Virus record (IMG/VR): IMGVR_UViG_3300025112_000227
Span: 1-21,454 of that record
Length of the DNA stretch: 21,454 nt
From: a virus
Direction: 5' to 3' (one strand)
A program made the translations under genes and the position numbers. Positions 13,117 through 19,203 of the stretch are shown here, piece by piece; the stretch's first letter is position 1, and the number at the start of each line of letters is the position of its first letter. The notes beneath the pieces are model-generated. The model saw nothing but the letters and a program-made list of their open reading frames with translations. It was not told where the DNA came from and did no database searches.

Positions 13117-15722
13117 TACTCTGCACTCTTATAATTAAGTGTACGATACTCTATTGTCATATCATTTACTTCAAATTTTCCTGAAGATGGTAAATCTAAC
13201 TTAAATGCTATACTATTACATTCAACAGGAGAACTTGGTGTAAAAACAGCTGTACCCCACTGTGAACCACCATCACTAGTACTTTCTAAATATCCAGCCC
13301 CACCAGTATTTCCCTGTGGTAAAACTCCAGAGCCCGATGCAAATGCAGTATCCCAATCTTGACCCCCGTTAGTTTCATAATATAATGGAGTATTTTGCTC
13401 GGCGGTTGATCTATAGGTCATAGTTACTTTATATATTTTTTTTCTTACACCCGGTTGACCAAAATCTATATCTCTCGTTCTAAACTCCTGACCAGATGCG
13501 GCAGAAGAAATTGGTAAATATTTAAAAAAGTTAACATCACTTGTATCTCCAGATACGTTTTTACCTACAATAAGATTATTGTTCCAATCAATAGCAAAAT
13601 TTGTTATATGTTCACTATCTGTAAATATGTTTGTATTATACGCCCAACCCCCAGAATCAAAATCATATATATATGCTTGATTACTATTTGTACTAGCATC
13701 TCTTGGTGACCTCATTATTATTAAGGAATTACTCATAGGATCATAACCAACCATAGAGTCTTTTGCATTAGCACTACCCCTACCAATCAAATACCAAGAA
13801 CTCGCATCGCTACTATGATTAATCCCTACACCTAATTTTCTTTCTGTTAAGTTCCTCACCCTACTTCCATCATATAAAAAACATCCAGCTTCATTTGCCC
13901 ATGCTATTCCAAACTCTGTTTTGGTAACGCTAAAATGAAACTTAACACCATAATGTTTTACAGTCTCTTCCAAATACCAATTAGCAGGGTTTGGATTGGA
14001 AATATTTATAATATGTACAAGATTATGCTTAAACGCTAATAATCTATCAGCAAACGATTCTAATGCTGTGTATTCTCCATAATCCCCTTTAGAAACATCT
14101 ATAAAATTATGCGGTAAGAAAGTGTCAAACTTTCCAACTTCACTATACATTAATCTATCACCAAATTTTTCTAACTCACCAGTAAACCCGAATGTTTTTA
14201 CATTGGCAATAAATGTTCTTCTTCCAGCCACTACTGAAGTTTTATATAATTCATTTTTTCCACCAATTGACATAAATTTTATATCGGGAGGATATCCATT
14301 AATTGTATTATAAGTATCTAAGTTAGGTTTCATTGCATTTCCAGTAGCGGGACAAACAACATAATACCCTTTACCAGATTGATAAGACCAAACAGTATAT
14401 TCACCATCTAATGTTGTTTTTATACCCTTTACAATATCTATGTCTACCAACAGGGTTAAATCATCATCAGAACCACTTAACCTTGTGTAAATTCTTCCGC
14501 CTGAAATCCTGCCACTGTAAGCAACATCAGCGTAAACAGAAACCTGAAAAGCTACGTTTCCAGAAGTGGTGTGTGTAAAGGCCGCTATGGTAGAGGCACC
14601 ATTCCCCATTTGAACTGGAATAGATTCTTGATTACCATCATATATAAAAGTTTGATGAAATTCATATACACCAGCTTCCCACTCTCCAGCCGCATTACCA
14701 TCATCTAATCCTATATTAAACCCGACACCCCTGTTAATTATAGGTGTGTCTTCATCTGCATAATCTACGGGGGCAGACCCGCCTAAACTACCACCATATG
14801 AACGACTATATGTAATGGTTGAACCCGCAGAGCCAGATGATTTTTTGCAAAACAAATATTCATTTGGAGCTGTGCCTAAAGCAGTGGCAATAGATATTAC
14901 TTCACCAGCAGAACTTTGGTCTAAGACATCGACATTACCACTATCTTCAAAGGTAAAGGTCGTAGTGGTTGTGTTTGGGTTTCCATCAACTTGTAAATTA
15001 CTGGTACCGTTCTTTTTTAAATAGGCAACCCCTCTATTATTTTGATAATAATTAGTTTCAGTACTACCAGAGTGTGAAGTTGTACCATAAGAGTAACTAA
15101 ACTCACCAGAACTTCTAGGGGGATATAGAGCGTTTGGATGATCCTGCCACTCTGAAAATACAAGACCATTTGCATGGGAAAACTGATGTCTTTGTATATA
15201 GCCATACCATTTTATATGACTGGTACACTGTTCATTCACATTACATACACGCAATGCTTCATCTGCAAAATGAAATATATACTGAGCATCATTACCATCT
15301 AAAGTAGGAGAAACAGCAGAAGCTGTCCATCCATTATCTTTAGTTGTATAATCAGTAGTAGCGTTATTTGACCATACGTCAATACCACCTGCGGAATCCA
15401 CATCTCCTAAAGCTACAAGTTTATCCCCCGGTGCTCTTATAACCTCTATTTTAGGGGTGGTTGATCCAGTGCTGGATTCACTTGTAATTCCACGACCCTT
15501 TAATACATAATAAACATCACCAGTAGAGCCTAAAGAAGTACCATCTGTAGTTATATCGGTTACAGTAAATATACCATTATTACTTGCAGTGCCTGATATC
15601 TTTATATTATCACCAACCTTTATAAGATTTTGGGTTGTGCTATCATCAGCAGTATAAATTGTACTGTTTCCATTATCCGTCCCCCCAAATAAAGTCATAT
15701 AGCTTTCAGATGGTGTTGCCAT
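13116..15722 (-). CDS. Tail nozzle/tubular protein, main part
   Basis: 868 residues, beta-rich and Ser/Thr/Gly-rich. The core around 525-640 (F-G-D-R-L-M-Y-S-E-V, F-A-D-R-L-L-A-F-K-H-N-L-V-H-I, W-Y-L-E-E-T-V-K-H-Y-G-V, A-W-A-N-E-A-G-C-F-L-Y-D-G) has the repeated strand pattern of phage tail-tube-closing proteins (T7 gp12 / P22 gp10 type), which form a hexameric beta-propeller nozzle below the portal. The C-terminus (about 760-862) is a separate beta-sandwich ending F-E-V-N-D-M-T-I-E-Y-R. The usual first segment of this family is missing here but is encoded by the upstream 139-residue gene, two bases away, so the family protein seems split. Function is firm at the family level; which phage type is closest cannot be told. 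Confidence 0.75.
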   Translation of the reverse strand: MATPSESYMTLFGGTDNGNSTIYTADDSTTQNLIKVGDNIKISGTASNNGIFTVTDITTDGTSLGSTGDVYYVLKGRGITSESSTGSTTPKIEVIRAPGDKLVALGDVDSAGGIDVWSNNATTDYTTKDNGWTASAVSPTLDGNDAQYIFHFADEALRVCNVNEQCTSHIKWYGYIQRHQFSHANGLVFSEWQDHPNALYPPRSSGEFSYSYGTTSHSGSTETNYYQNNRGVAYLKKNGTSNLQVDGNPNTTTTTFTFEDSGNVDVLDQSSAGEVISIATALGTAPNEYLFCKKSSGSAGSTITYSRSYGGSLGGSAPVDYADEDTPIINRGVGFNIGLDDGNAAGEWEAGVYEFHQTFIYDGNQESIPVQMGNGASTIAAFTHTTSGNVAFQVSVYADVAYSGRISGGRIYTRLSGSDDDLTLLVDIDIVKGIKTTLDGEYTVWSYQSGKGYYVVCPATGNAMKPNLDTYNTINGYPPDIKFMSIGGKNELYKTSVVAGRRTFIANVKTFGFTGELEKFGDRLMYSEVGKFDTFLPHNFIDVSKGDYGEYTALESFADRLLAFKHNLVHIINISNPNPANWYLEETVKHYGVKFHFSVTKTEFGIAWANEAGCFLYDGSRVRNLTERKLGVGINHSSDASSWYLIGRGSANAKDSMVGYDPMSNSLIIMRSPRDASTNSNQAYIYDFDSGGWAYNTNIFTDSEHITNFAIDWNNNLIVGKNVSGDTSDVNFFKYLPISSAASGQEFRTRDIDFGQPGVRKKIYKVTMTYRSTAEQNTPLYYETNGGQDWDTAFASGSGVLPQGNTGGAGYLESTSDGGSQWGTAVFTPSSPVECNSIAFKLDLPSSGKFEVNDMTIEYRTLNYKSAE

Positions 15723-15724
15723 AA

Positions 15725-16144
15725 TTAACTTTCTATACCTAAGCGTTTACTTGGGTTGGTTGGAGGATCATCTGGTATGGTTCTTACTTTAGTAAACCTT
15801 ATTGCGCCAGCATTTGAAGCATGTATAGTGAGCGCAGTGCCGCTTTTTGTATTTGTAATAGTGTTTTCGCTATCCCGACTATGGTCAGACTCAAAATAAA
15901 ATAATCCATATCCACCACCACCGTTTAAACTGGCGGTTGCTTCTACTATATATTCTGACAAATCAGTAGTGCCGTTTTGATTTTCTATATGAGCATATAA
16001 TTTACCAGCAGTTTTTATCTTGCCTAAAGAGTCTATAGACATATTCTCTATCCAAGAGCATTCATTTTCTTTTAAATCTCTCGGGTCTTGTCTAGAGTTT
16101 ATTCCGCCCGAGAAATCTCTAATCGTATAATATTGTTTTGGCAC
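15725..16144 (-). CDS. N-terminal piece of the tail nozzle protein
   Basis: 139 residues from a GTG that overlaps the transglycosylase stop by one base (TAGTG). The opening Y-Y-T-I-R-D-F-S-G-G-I-N-S-R-Q-D-P and E-C-S-W-I-E-N-M-S-I-D-S-L-G-K-I-K-T is the typical first segment of phage tail nozzle/stabiliser proteins, where the D-F-S-G-G-I-N turn is strongly conserved. The rest is Gly/Ser-rich beta (G-G-G-G-Y-G-L-F-Y-F-E-S-D) and stops at S. The downstream 868-residue gene starts two bases later and supplies the remainder of such a protein. The two products may assemble together, or an ancestral gene may have been interrupted. Confidence 0.65.
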   Translation of the reverse strand: MPKQYYTIRDFSGGINSRQDPRDLKENECSWIENMSIDSLGKIKTAGKLYAHIENQNGTTDLSEYIVEATASLNGGGGYGLFYFESDHSRDSENTITNTKSGTALTIHASNAGAIRFTKVRTIPDDPPTNPSKRLGIES

Positions 16145-16611
16145 TAAGCTGACCTCACTAAGAAATCCTCAACAGTACCGCGTCCTGCCATACTGTTATA
16201 ATACTTCTTCCAATAATTAGCCTGCCCTTCAACGCTAGATGGTAAAGGTTTAGGTATTCTTCTATAATGTAAGCGACACATAGCTATCTGAGCGGCTATA
16301 TTTGTCTCTAATATAAAATCCCAATCTTCTTCTTTTGGGTCTACAAAATAAGACAGCTTAACATTAGTAGCTTCCGCAACCCTTTTCATTAGCTTTTTTC
16401 TGTAAGCTAAATAGTTTTTACATATATCTACCGCTACCCATGATTCGCATTGAAAAAGACCTCTAGCGGGGCCTTTTATCTGGCGTAGATACTTGTATCC
16501 ACTTTCTACTTTTCCAGTCTTATAGACTAAATCTAGAGCTTCTGGAGAATATAAATCCATACTCTCCATCACCCTTTTAATCAAATCCTTTACTTGGGGT
16601 TCGTTTAACAA
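16144..16611 (-). CDS. Murein lytic transglycosylase-like lysozyme-fold protein
   Basis: 155 residues from TTG 16611, chosen because AGGGGA lies a few bases upstream and it starts one base after the previous stop. A longer frame back to 16701 would overlap that gene and lacks a ribosome site. K-V-E-S-G-Y puts the likely catalytic Glu at residue 36, and G-P-A-R-G-L-F-Q-C-E gives the G-x-x-Q segment (Q54), the layout of SLT-type transglycosylases. These cut the glycan strands of peptidoglycan. The helices that follow (W-V-A-V-D-I-C-K-N-Y-L, N-I-A-A-Q-I-A-M-C-R-L-H-Y) fit a compact lysozyme domain. Next to holin-like genes it is probably the endolysin, though a virion-borne wall enzyme is possible. 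It points to a bacterial host. Confidence 0.75.
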   Translation of the reverse strand: MLNEPQVKDLIKRVMESMDLYSPEALDLVYKTGKVESGYKYLRQIKGPARGLFQCESWVAVDICKNYLAYRKKLMKRVAEATNVKLSYFVDPKEEDWDFILETNIAAQIAMCRLHYRRIPKPLPSSVEGQANYWKKYYNSMAGRGTVEDFLVRSA

Positions 16612-16612
16612 A

Positions 16613-16840
16613 CTACTTCCCCTCAAAAAGACCATGCAACAGATCAGTAACAACATCAACGACTTTTTCAAAAAACACCTGTTCCTTTTCTTCCGATACA
16701 AATGGAATATCTATTTTTTCATTAATAGCTGAGGCAATCTTTTTTTCCATTTCTTTGGAATTTAATTGACTCATCATGTCATCTTTAACCTTATCAGCTT
16801 GAGATTCTGCCAGTTCAACTAGCATTTTTTTAATATCCAT
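16613..16840 (-). CDS. Small acidic helical protein of the lysis-like region
   Basis: 75 residues with an excellent AAGGAG ribosome site; its ATG shares one base with the stop of the 51-residue gene. It is highly charged and helical (V-E-L-A-E-S-Q-A-D-K-V-K-D-D-M, then E-K-E-Q-V-F-F-E-K-V-V-D-V-V-T-D-L-L-H-G-L-F) with a central N-E-K-I-D-I-P-F-V turn. It lacks a true membrane segment; the C-terminal hydrophobic side could contact a membrane or a partner. Its site between a membrane protein and the transglycosylase suggests a lysis accessory or regulator, but I do not know the family. Confidence 0.65.
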   Translation of the reverse strand: MDIKKMLVELAESQADKVKDDMMSQLNSKEMEKKIASAINEKIDIPFVSEEKEQVFFEKVVDVVTDLLHGLFEGK

Positions 16841-16995
16841 TACTTACTCCTTATATTTTTTATTTTAAGTATTAAATACCATATTGTTAATAATCCAATT
16901 ACAACCTGTAACACATACGGTATCGTGTCAATTAAAAATATTCCAGTGCCTACTAAATTCGCCGACACAACGCGTATAGAATCTTGCCCTATCAT
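16840..16995 (-). CDS. 51-residue single-pass membrane protein, holin-like candidate
   Basis: ATG 16995 overlaps the upstream TGA by four bases (ATGA), and the stop shares a base with the next ATG (TAATG). The product starts M-I-G-Q-D-S-I-R-V-V-S-A-N-L-V-G-T-G-I-F-L-I-D and has one strong membrane segment (I-P-Y-V-L-Q-V-V-I-G-L-L-T-I-W-Y-L-I-L, about 25-43) followed by a basic tail (K-I-K-N-I-R-S-K). Without it there would be an empty 150-base gap in an otherwise packed block. Small single-pass proteins with a basic tail beside a transglycosylase are typical of holins or antiholins, so this is a good candidate; the family cannot be named. Confidence 0.6.
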   Translation of the reverse strand: MIGQDSIRVVSANLVGTGIFLIDTIPYVLQVVIGLLTIWYLILKIKNIRSK

Positions 16996-17339
16996 TTATT
17001 ATCTAACTTTCCTTTTAACCAGTTAATTCCACTGCCATTTTCTTCAATTTTAAACATAAGTTTTTCCGTTCTTCTTTCACCGCTATCTGCAATTCTATCA
17101 AAAGAATTATCCAGAACCTTTTCATGTGAATTAATGCGGTCTATTAACTTCACTACAATTTTTCTATTTTGTTGTACTTCATCTTGTACTGTTTCTCGAA
17201 CTTGTTTTATTTCAGTTTCAAGGTCTTCCATTTTATTGTTAATAAGCGTGTCAAAGAAACCCCTAAACCAATAAAGCATTCCAGAAAATAGTATGACCAT
17301 AACGCCTATTACGCCATATTCTGCATACATTTCTGCCAT
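16992..17339 (-). CDS. Membrane-anchored coiled-coil protein, BhlA-like holin candidate
   Basis: 115 residues. A short outer N-terminus (M-A-E-M-Y-A-E-Y) is followed by one membrane helix (G-V-I-G-V-M-V-I-L-F-S-G-M-L-Y-W, 9-24) and a long coiled coil (about 35-100: M-E-D-L-E-T-E-I-K-Q-V-R-E-T-V). This is the shape of BhlA/UviB-type holins and also of inner-membrane spanins. It overlaps the 51-residue gene by four bases and lies two genes from the transglycosylase. Which of the two roles it plays cannot be settled from sequence. Confidence 0.65.
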   Translation of the reverse strand: MAEMYAEYGVIGVMVILFSGMLYWFRGFFDTLINNKMEDLETEIKQVRETVQDEVQQNRKIVVKLIDRINSHEKVLDNSFDRIADSGERRTEKLMFKIEENGSGINWLKGKLDNK

Positions 17340-17360
17340 ATATTGTTCCCATTTATATTA

Positions 17361-17768
17361 TTAATACTCCACACTCACATAAGCCATTGGAGTAACATTA
17401 GCTATATTCTGAGGAGCAAAGCTTGCATCGCTTACATACTCTCCCCATACTTTCTTTCCACCTTCTATTTTTATTGGTTGTATTCCAGACCATATGATAG
17501 AATCACCCTGCATGCAATATGCATGGAAATAAGCATCATAATTCCCTTCCTCTATTAAATATATATAATAGGTGAATACTGGTCGCCATGTGTCGATATC
17601 TGCTTGTTCTGCCTCTGCATAAAAATATACTGGTACTTTGTTTTCCGAATCTATTATTCTTTTTTCAACAGTTAAATATCTATCTTCACATGCCATAAAA
17701 GCTAATCCAATACAGCTAAATACTAGAAGGACTAATATAAACTCTATTATATCCCAAACCTTTTTCAC
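17361..17768 (-). CDS. Membrane-anchored or lipoprotein-like envelope protein
   Basis: 135 residues from a GTG that overlaps the upstream TGA (GTGA). An N-terminal hydrophobic segment (I-I-E-F-I-L-V-L-L-V-F-S-C-I-G-L-A-F-M-A-C, 7-27) ends at Cys27, a loose match to a lipobox, so it could be a lipoprotein or a simple anchor. The remaining 108 residues are beta-rich with many Tyr and Trp (V-P-V-Y-F-Y-A-E-A-E, D-A-Y-F-H-A-Y-C-M-Q-G-D, I-W-S-G-I-Q-P-I) and would lie outside the inner membrane. A spanin-like or superinfection-exclusion role would fit the location. No family recognised. Confidence 0.6.
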   Translation of the reverse strand: MKKVWDIIEFILVLLVFSCIGLAFMACEDRYLTVEKRIIDSENKVPVYFYAEAEQADIDTWRPVFTYYIYLIEEGNYDAYFHAYCMQGDSIIWSGIQPIKIEGGKKVWGEYVSDASFAPQNIANVTPMAYVSVEY

Positions 17769-18052
17769 TTCTTTTTCTTTCTCCAGCTTAATGGATTGAT
17801 ATTAAATTCTTTTTCATAAAACTTTACTCGCTCTTCCAACTTTGCAAATTCTTCTTCTTCATTCTCAATGTGCTTTGATAGTAATTCTTCAATCTTATTA
17901 CTTGCTTCTAACATATTGCTTTCTAGTTCAATAAAGCGATTATAGAAATAAAAACCTTCACCAACTAATCCACTCATAAATATGAACAAAGCAATAAACC
18001 CTTCTTTTCCTACAGGTGCGTTTTCCCAGTTTATAAACGAACTCTTTGCCAC
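17765..18052 (-). CDS. Small membrane protein with coiled coil, lysis candidate
   Basis: 95 residues from a GTG that overlaps the previous stop by one base (TAGTG). One hydrophobic segment (G-F-I-A-L-F-I-F-M-S-G-L-V-G-E-G-F-Y-F-Y, about 18-37) is followed by a coiled coil (I-E-L-E-S-N-M-L-E-A-S-N-K-I-E-E-L-L) and a strongly basic end (R-K-K-K-K). Its shape is close to the 115-residue protein two genes on, so the two may form a pair such as holin/antiholin or spanin subunits. The role is inferred from shape and position. Confidence 0.6.
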   Translation of the reverse strand: MAKSSFINWENAPVGKEGFIALFIFMSGLVGEGFYFYNRFIELESNMLEASNKIEELLSKHIENEEEEFAKLEERVKFYEKEFNINPLSWRKKKK

Positions 18053-18492
18053 TATTTATCCAAAGTTTTTGATCCAGTAAAATCATTTACCTTTATCTTA
18101 TTTAATAGTACCGCCTTAGTATCACTATTATTATAACCAATATCCCGCCTATCGTAAAAAGCCTGTATCTCAGATTTTGTATTGTCGGATGTTGGATACT
18201 CAGATTGAGCTGTGGCAATACCGTTTATTAAATGATGAGTACCTAACATTAATCTTCCATGTCCACCACTATGTTTTTTAGCACACTCAACATTGTAAAA
18301 TTCTTCCGCCACTTTAAAGCTGTTTGTTTTCTTTTCTACACTACCATCTACATCAACAAAATAACCATAAGACGAAGGGTAAGTCAGGGTTTCGGTAGAA
18401 CCATCCCTGTAAGTTTTTACTCTTTTAAGACCCGGTGTCACATTCTTATGAATGCGTACTCGATGACCCTGACTGCACCTTCTTACAATCAT
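18052..18492 (-). CDS. Unknown protein with C-terminal HeH/SAP-like motif
   Basis: 146 residues, ATGA overlap with the 90-residue gene. The N-terminal part is basic and beta-rich (V-R-R-C-S-Q-G-H-R-V-R-I-H-K-N-V) with Cys6 and Cys70 and several His. Residues 107-133 (S-E-I-Q-A-F-Y-D-R-R-D-I-G-Y then S-D-T-K-A-V-L-L-N-K-I) match the short helix-extension-helix pattern often found at the ends of phage structural proteins, where it binds DNA or a partner. A head-tail or fibre-linked structural role is likely from context, but the main domain is not recognised. Confidence 0.6.
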   Translation of the reverse strand: MIVRRCSQGHRVRIHKNVTPGLKRVKTYRDGSTETLTYPSSYGYFVDVDGSVEKKTNSFKVAEEFYNVECAKKHSGGHGRLMLGTHHLINGIATAQSEYPTSDNTKSEIQAFYDRRDIGYNNSDTKAVLLNKIKVNDFTGSKTLDK

Positions 18493-18761
18493 GCTTCCGC
18501 TTCTACCTCTTCTGGTTCAAGAGACTTTTTCAATTCAACGACACCTTTCTGGTGTTTTTCAGAGAAAGACTTCTCATTCTCTGCTAACTGTTCTGCTATA
18601 AACCTGTTTGTAGCGAGCTTATTTCTGACATCATTAACGTGGTCTTGATGTCTCATAACTTGCCCAGCCATCTCTTTTTGTGTATCTGTCATATCTTCGA
18701 TAACATACTCTTTGCCATCAAGATTCAAAACAGGCTTTTTTTCTTTTTCTTTTTTAGCCAT
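18489..18761 (-). CDS. Small helical protein, DUF6447-like
   Basis: 90 residues with AAGGAG just upstream. It opens with a Lys/Glu-rich run, then V-L-N-L-D-G-K-E-Y-V-I-E-D-M-T-D-T-Q-K, which resembles the L-x-I-D-G-x-x-Y-x-L-x-D-L-S start of a small phage family I believe is DUF6447, usually found near tail genes. A long helix follows (about 35-80) and an acidic end (E-P-E-E-V-E-A-E-A). It may be a structural accessory or assembly factor. The family match is by eye only. Confidence 0.6.
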   Translation of the reverse strand: MAKKEKEKKPVLNLDGKEYVIEDMTDTQKEMAGQVMRHQDHVNDVRNKLATNRFIAEQLAENEKSFSEKHQKGVVELKKSLEPEEVEAEA

Positions 18762-18862
18762 TATGACTCCTTGTCTTTTTTGTTATTGTTAATAACACAT
18801 CTGCTAAACCATCCCATTCCAAAACAAATGAGACACATTATCAGAAGTGCTATGTTTTCCAT
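18761..18862 (-). CDS. 33-residue single-pass membrane peptide
   Basis: Both ends fit by one-base overlaps (TAATG on each side), filling a 100-base gap exactly. The product M-E-N-I-A-L-L-I-M-C-L-I-C-F-G-M-G-W-F is one membrane helix, followed by S-R-C-V-I-N-N-N-K-K-D-K. Three cysteines are present (residues 10, 13 and 22). It is too short for a family call, but the exact packing, the AAGGAG that it carries for the next gene and the clear membrane segment make a real gene likely. It could be a lysis or envelope-modifying peptide. Confidence 0.55.
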   Translation of the reverse strand: MENIALLIMCLICFGMGWFSRCVINNNKKDKES

Positions 18863-19191
18863 TATAATTTCTTGAAATCTTCGATAGCCTTTGCAAGTCC
18901 ATCGCTTTGAGCTTTAGCTCTTGCCATGTCTGCATCGTAACGTGCTTTTTCACTCTCTAATTGAGATAGTGAATATTCACTCTTACTATCATCCATAGCT
19001 TCACCAGACTCAGCATCCCATCGTTTCTGACTCATAGCAACGTATTCACGTTCCTCTTTGGCTTGTGCGTGTCTCACGACTTTGCCATCTGAATCCTTCA
19101 CTTCTGAAACTGCTTCTTTCACGACTTGCTTCTCTTTTCCAAAAGAAACTTTGCTACCAGATTTCAACGAACTGTATTTTGACCAATCCAT
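18862..19191 (-). CDS. Small charged protein next to the tail fibre, unknown
   Basis: 109 residues with AGGAGAATATA before the ATG. The N-terminus (M-D-W-S-K-Y-S-S-L-K-S-G-S-K-V-S-F-G) is small and polar, the middle is a charged stretch (V-V-R-H-A-Q-A-K-E-E-R-E-Y-V-A-M-S), and residues 75-109 form a helix with Ala/Asp/Lys (Q-L-E-S-E-K-A-R-Y-D-A-D-M-A-R-A-K-A). No membrane or enzyme motif is visible. Directly downstream of the tail fibre, it may be a fibre assembly chaperone, which is inference only. Confidence 0.6.
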   Translation of the reverse strand: MDWSKYSSLKSGSKVSFGKEKQVVKEAVSEVKDSDGKVVRHAQAKEEREYVAMSQKRWDAESGEAMDDSKSEYSLSQLESEKARYDADMARAKAQSDGLAKAIEDFKKL

Positions 19192-19203
19192 TATATTCTC
19201 CTG

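Noticed and set aside
16612-16701. N-terminal extension of the transglycosylase that looks like a signal peptide (K-K-S-L-M-L-L-L-I-C-C-M-V-F)
   Set aside because: It lies within the 75-residue gene in another frame and its TTG has no ribosome site, while TTG 16611 has AGGGGA upstream. It is probably a frame shadow.
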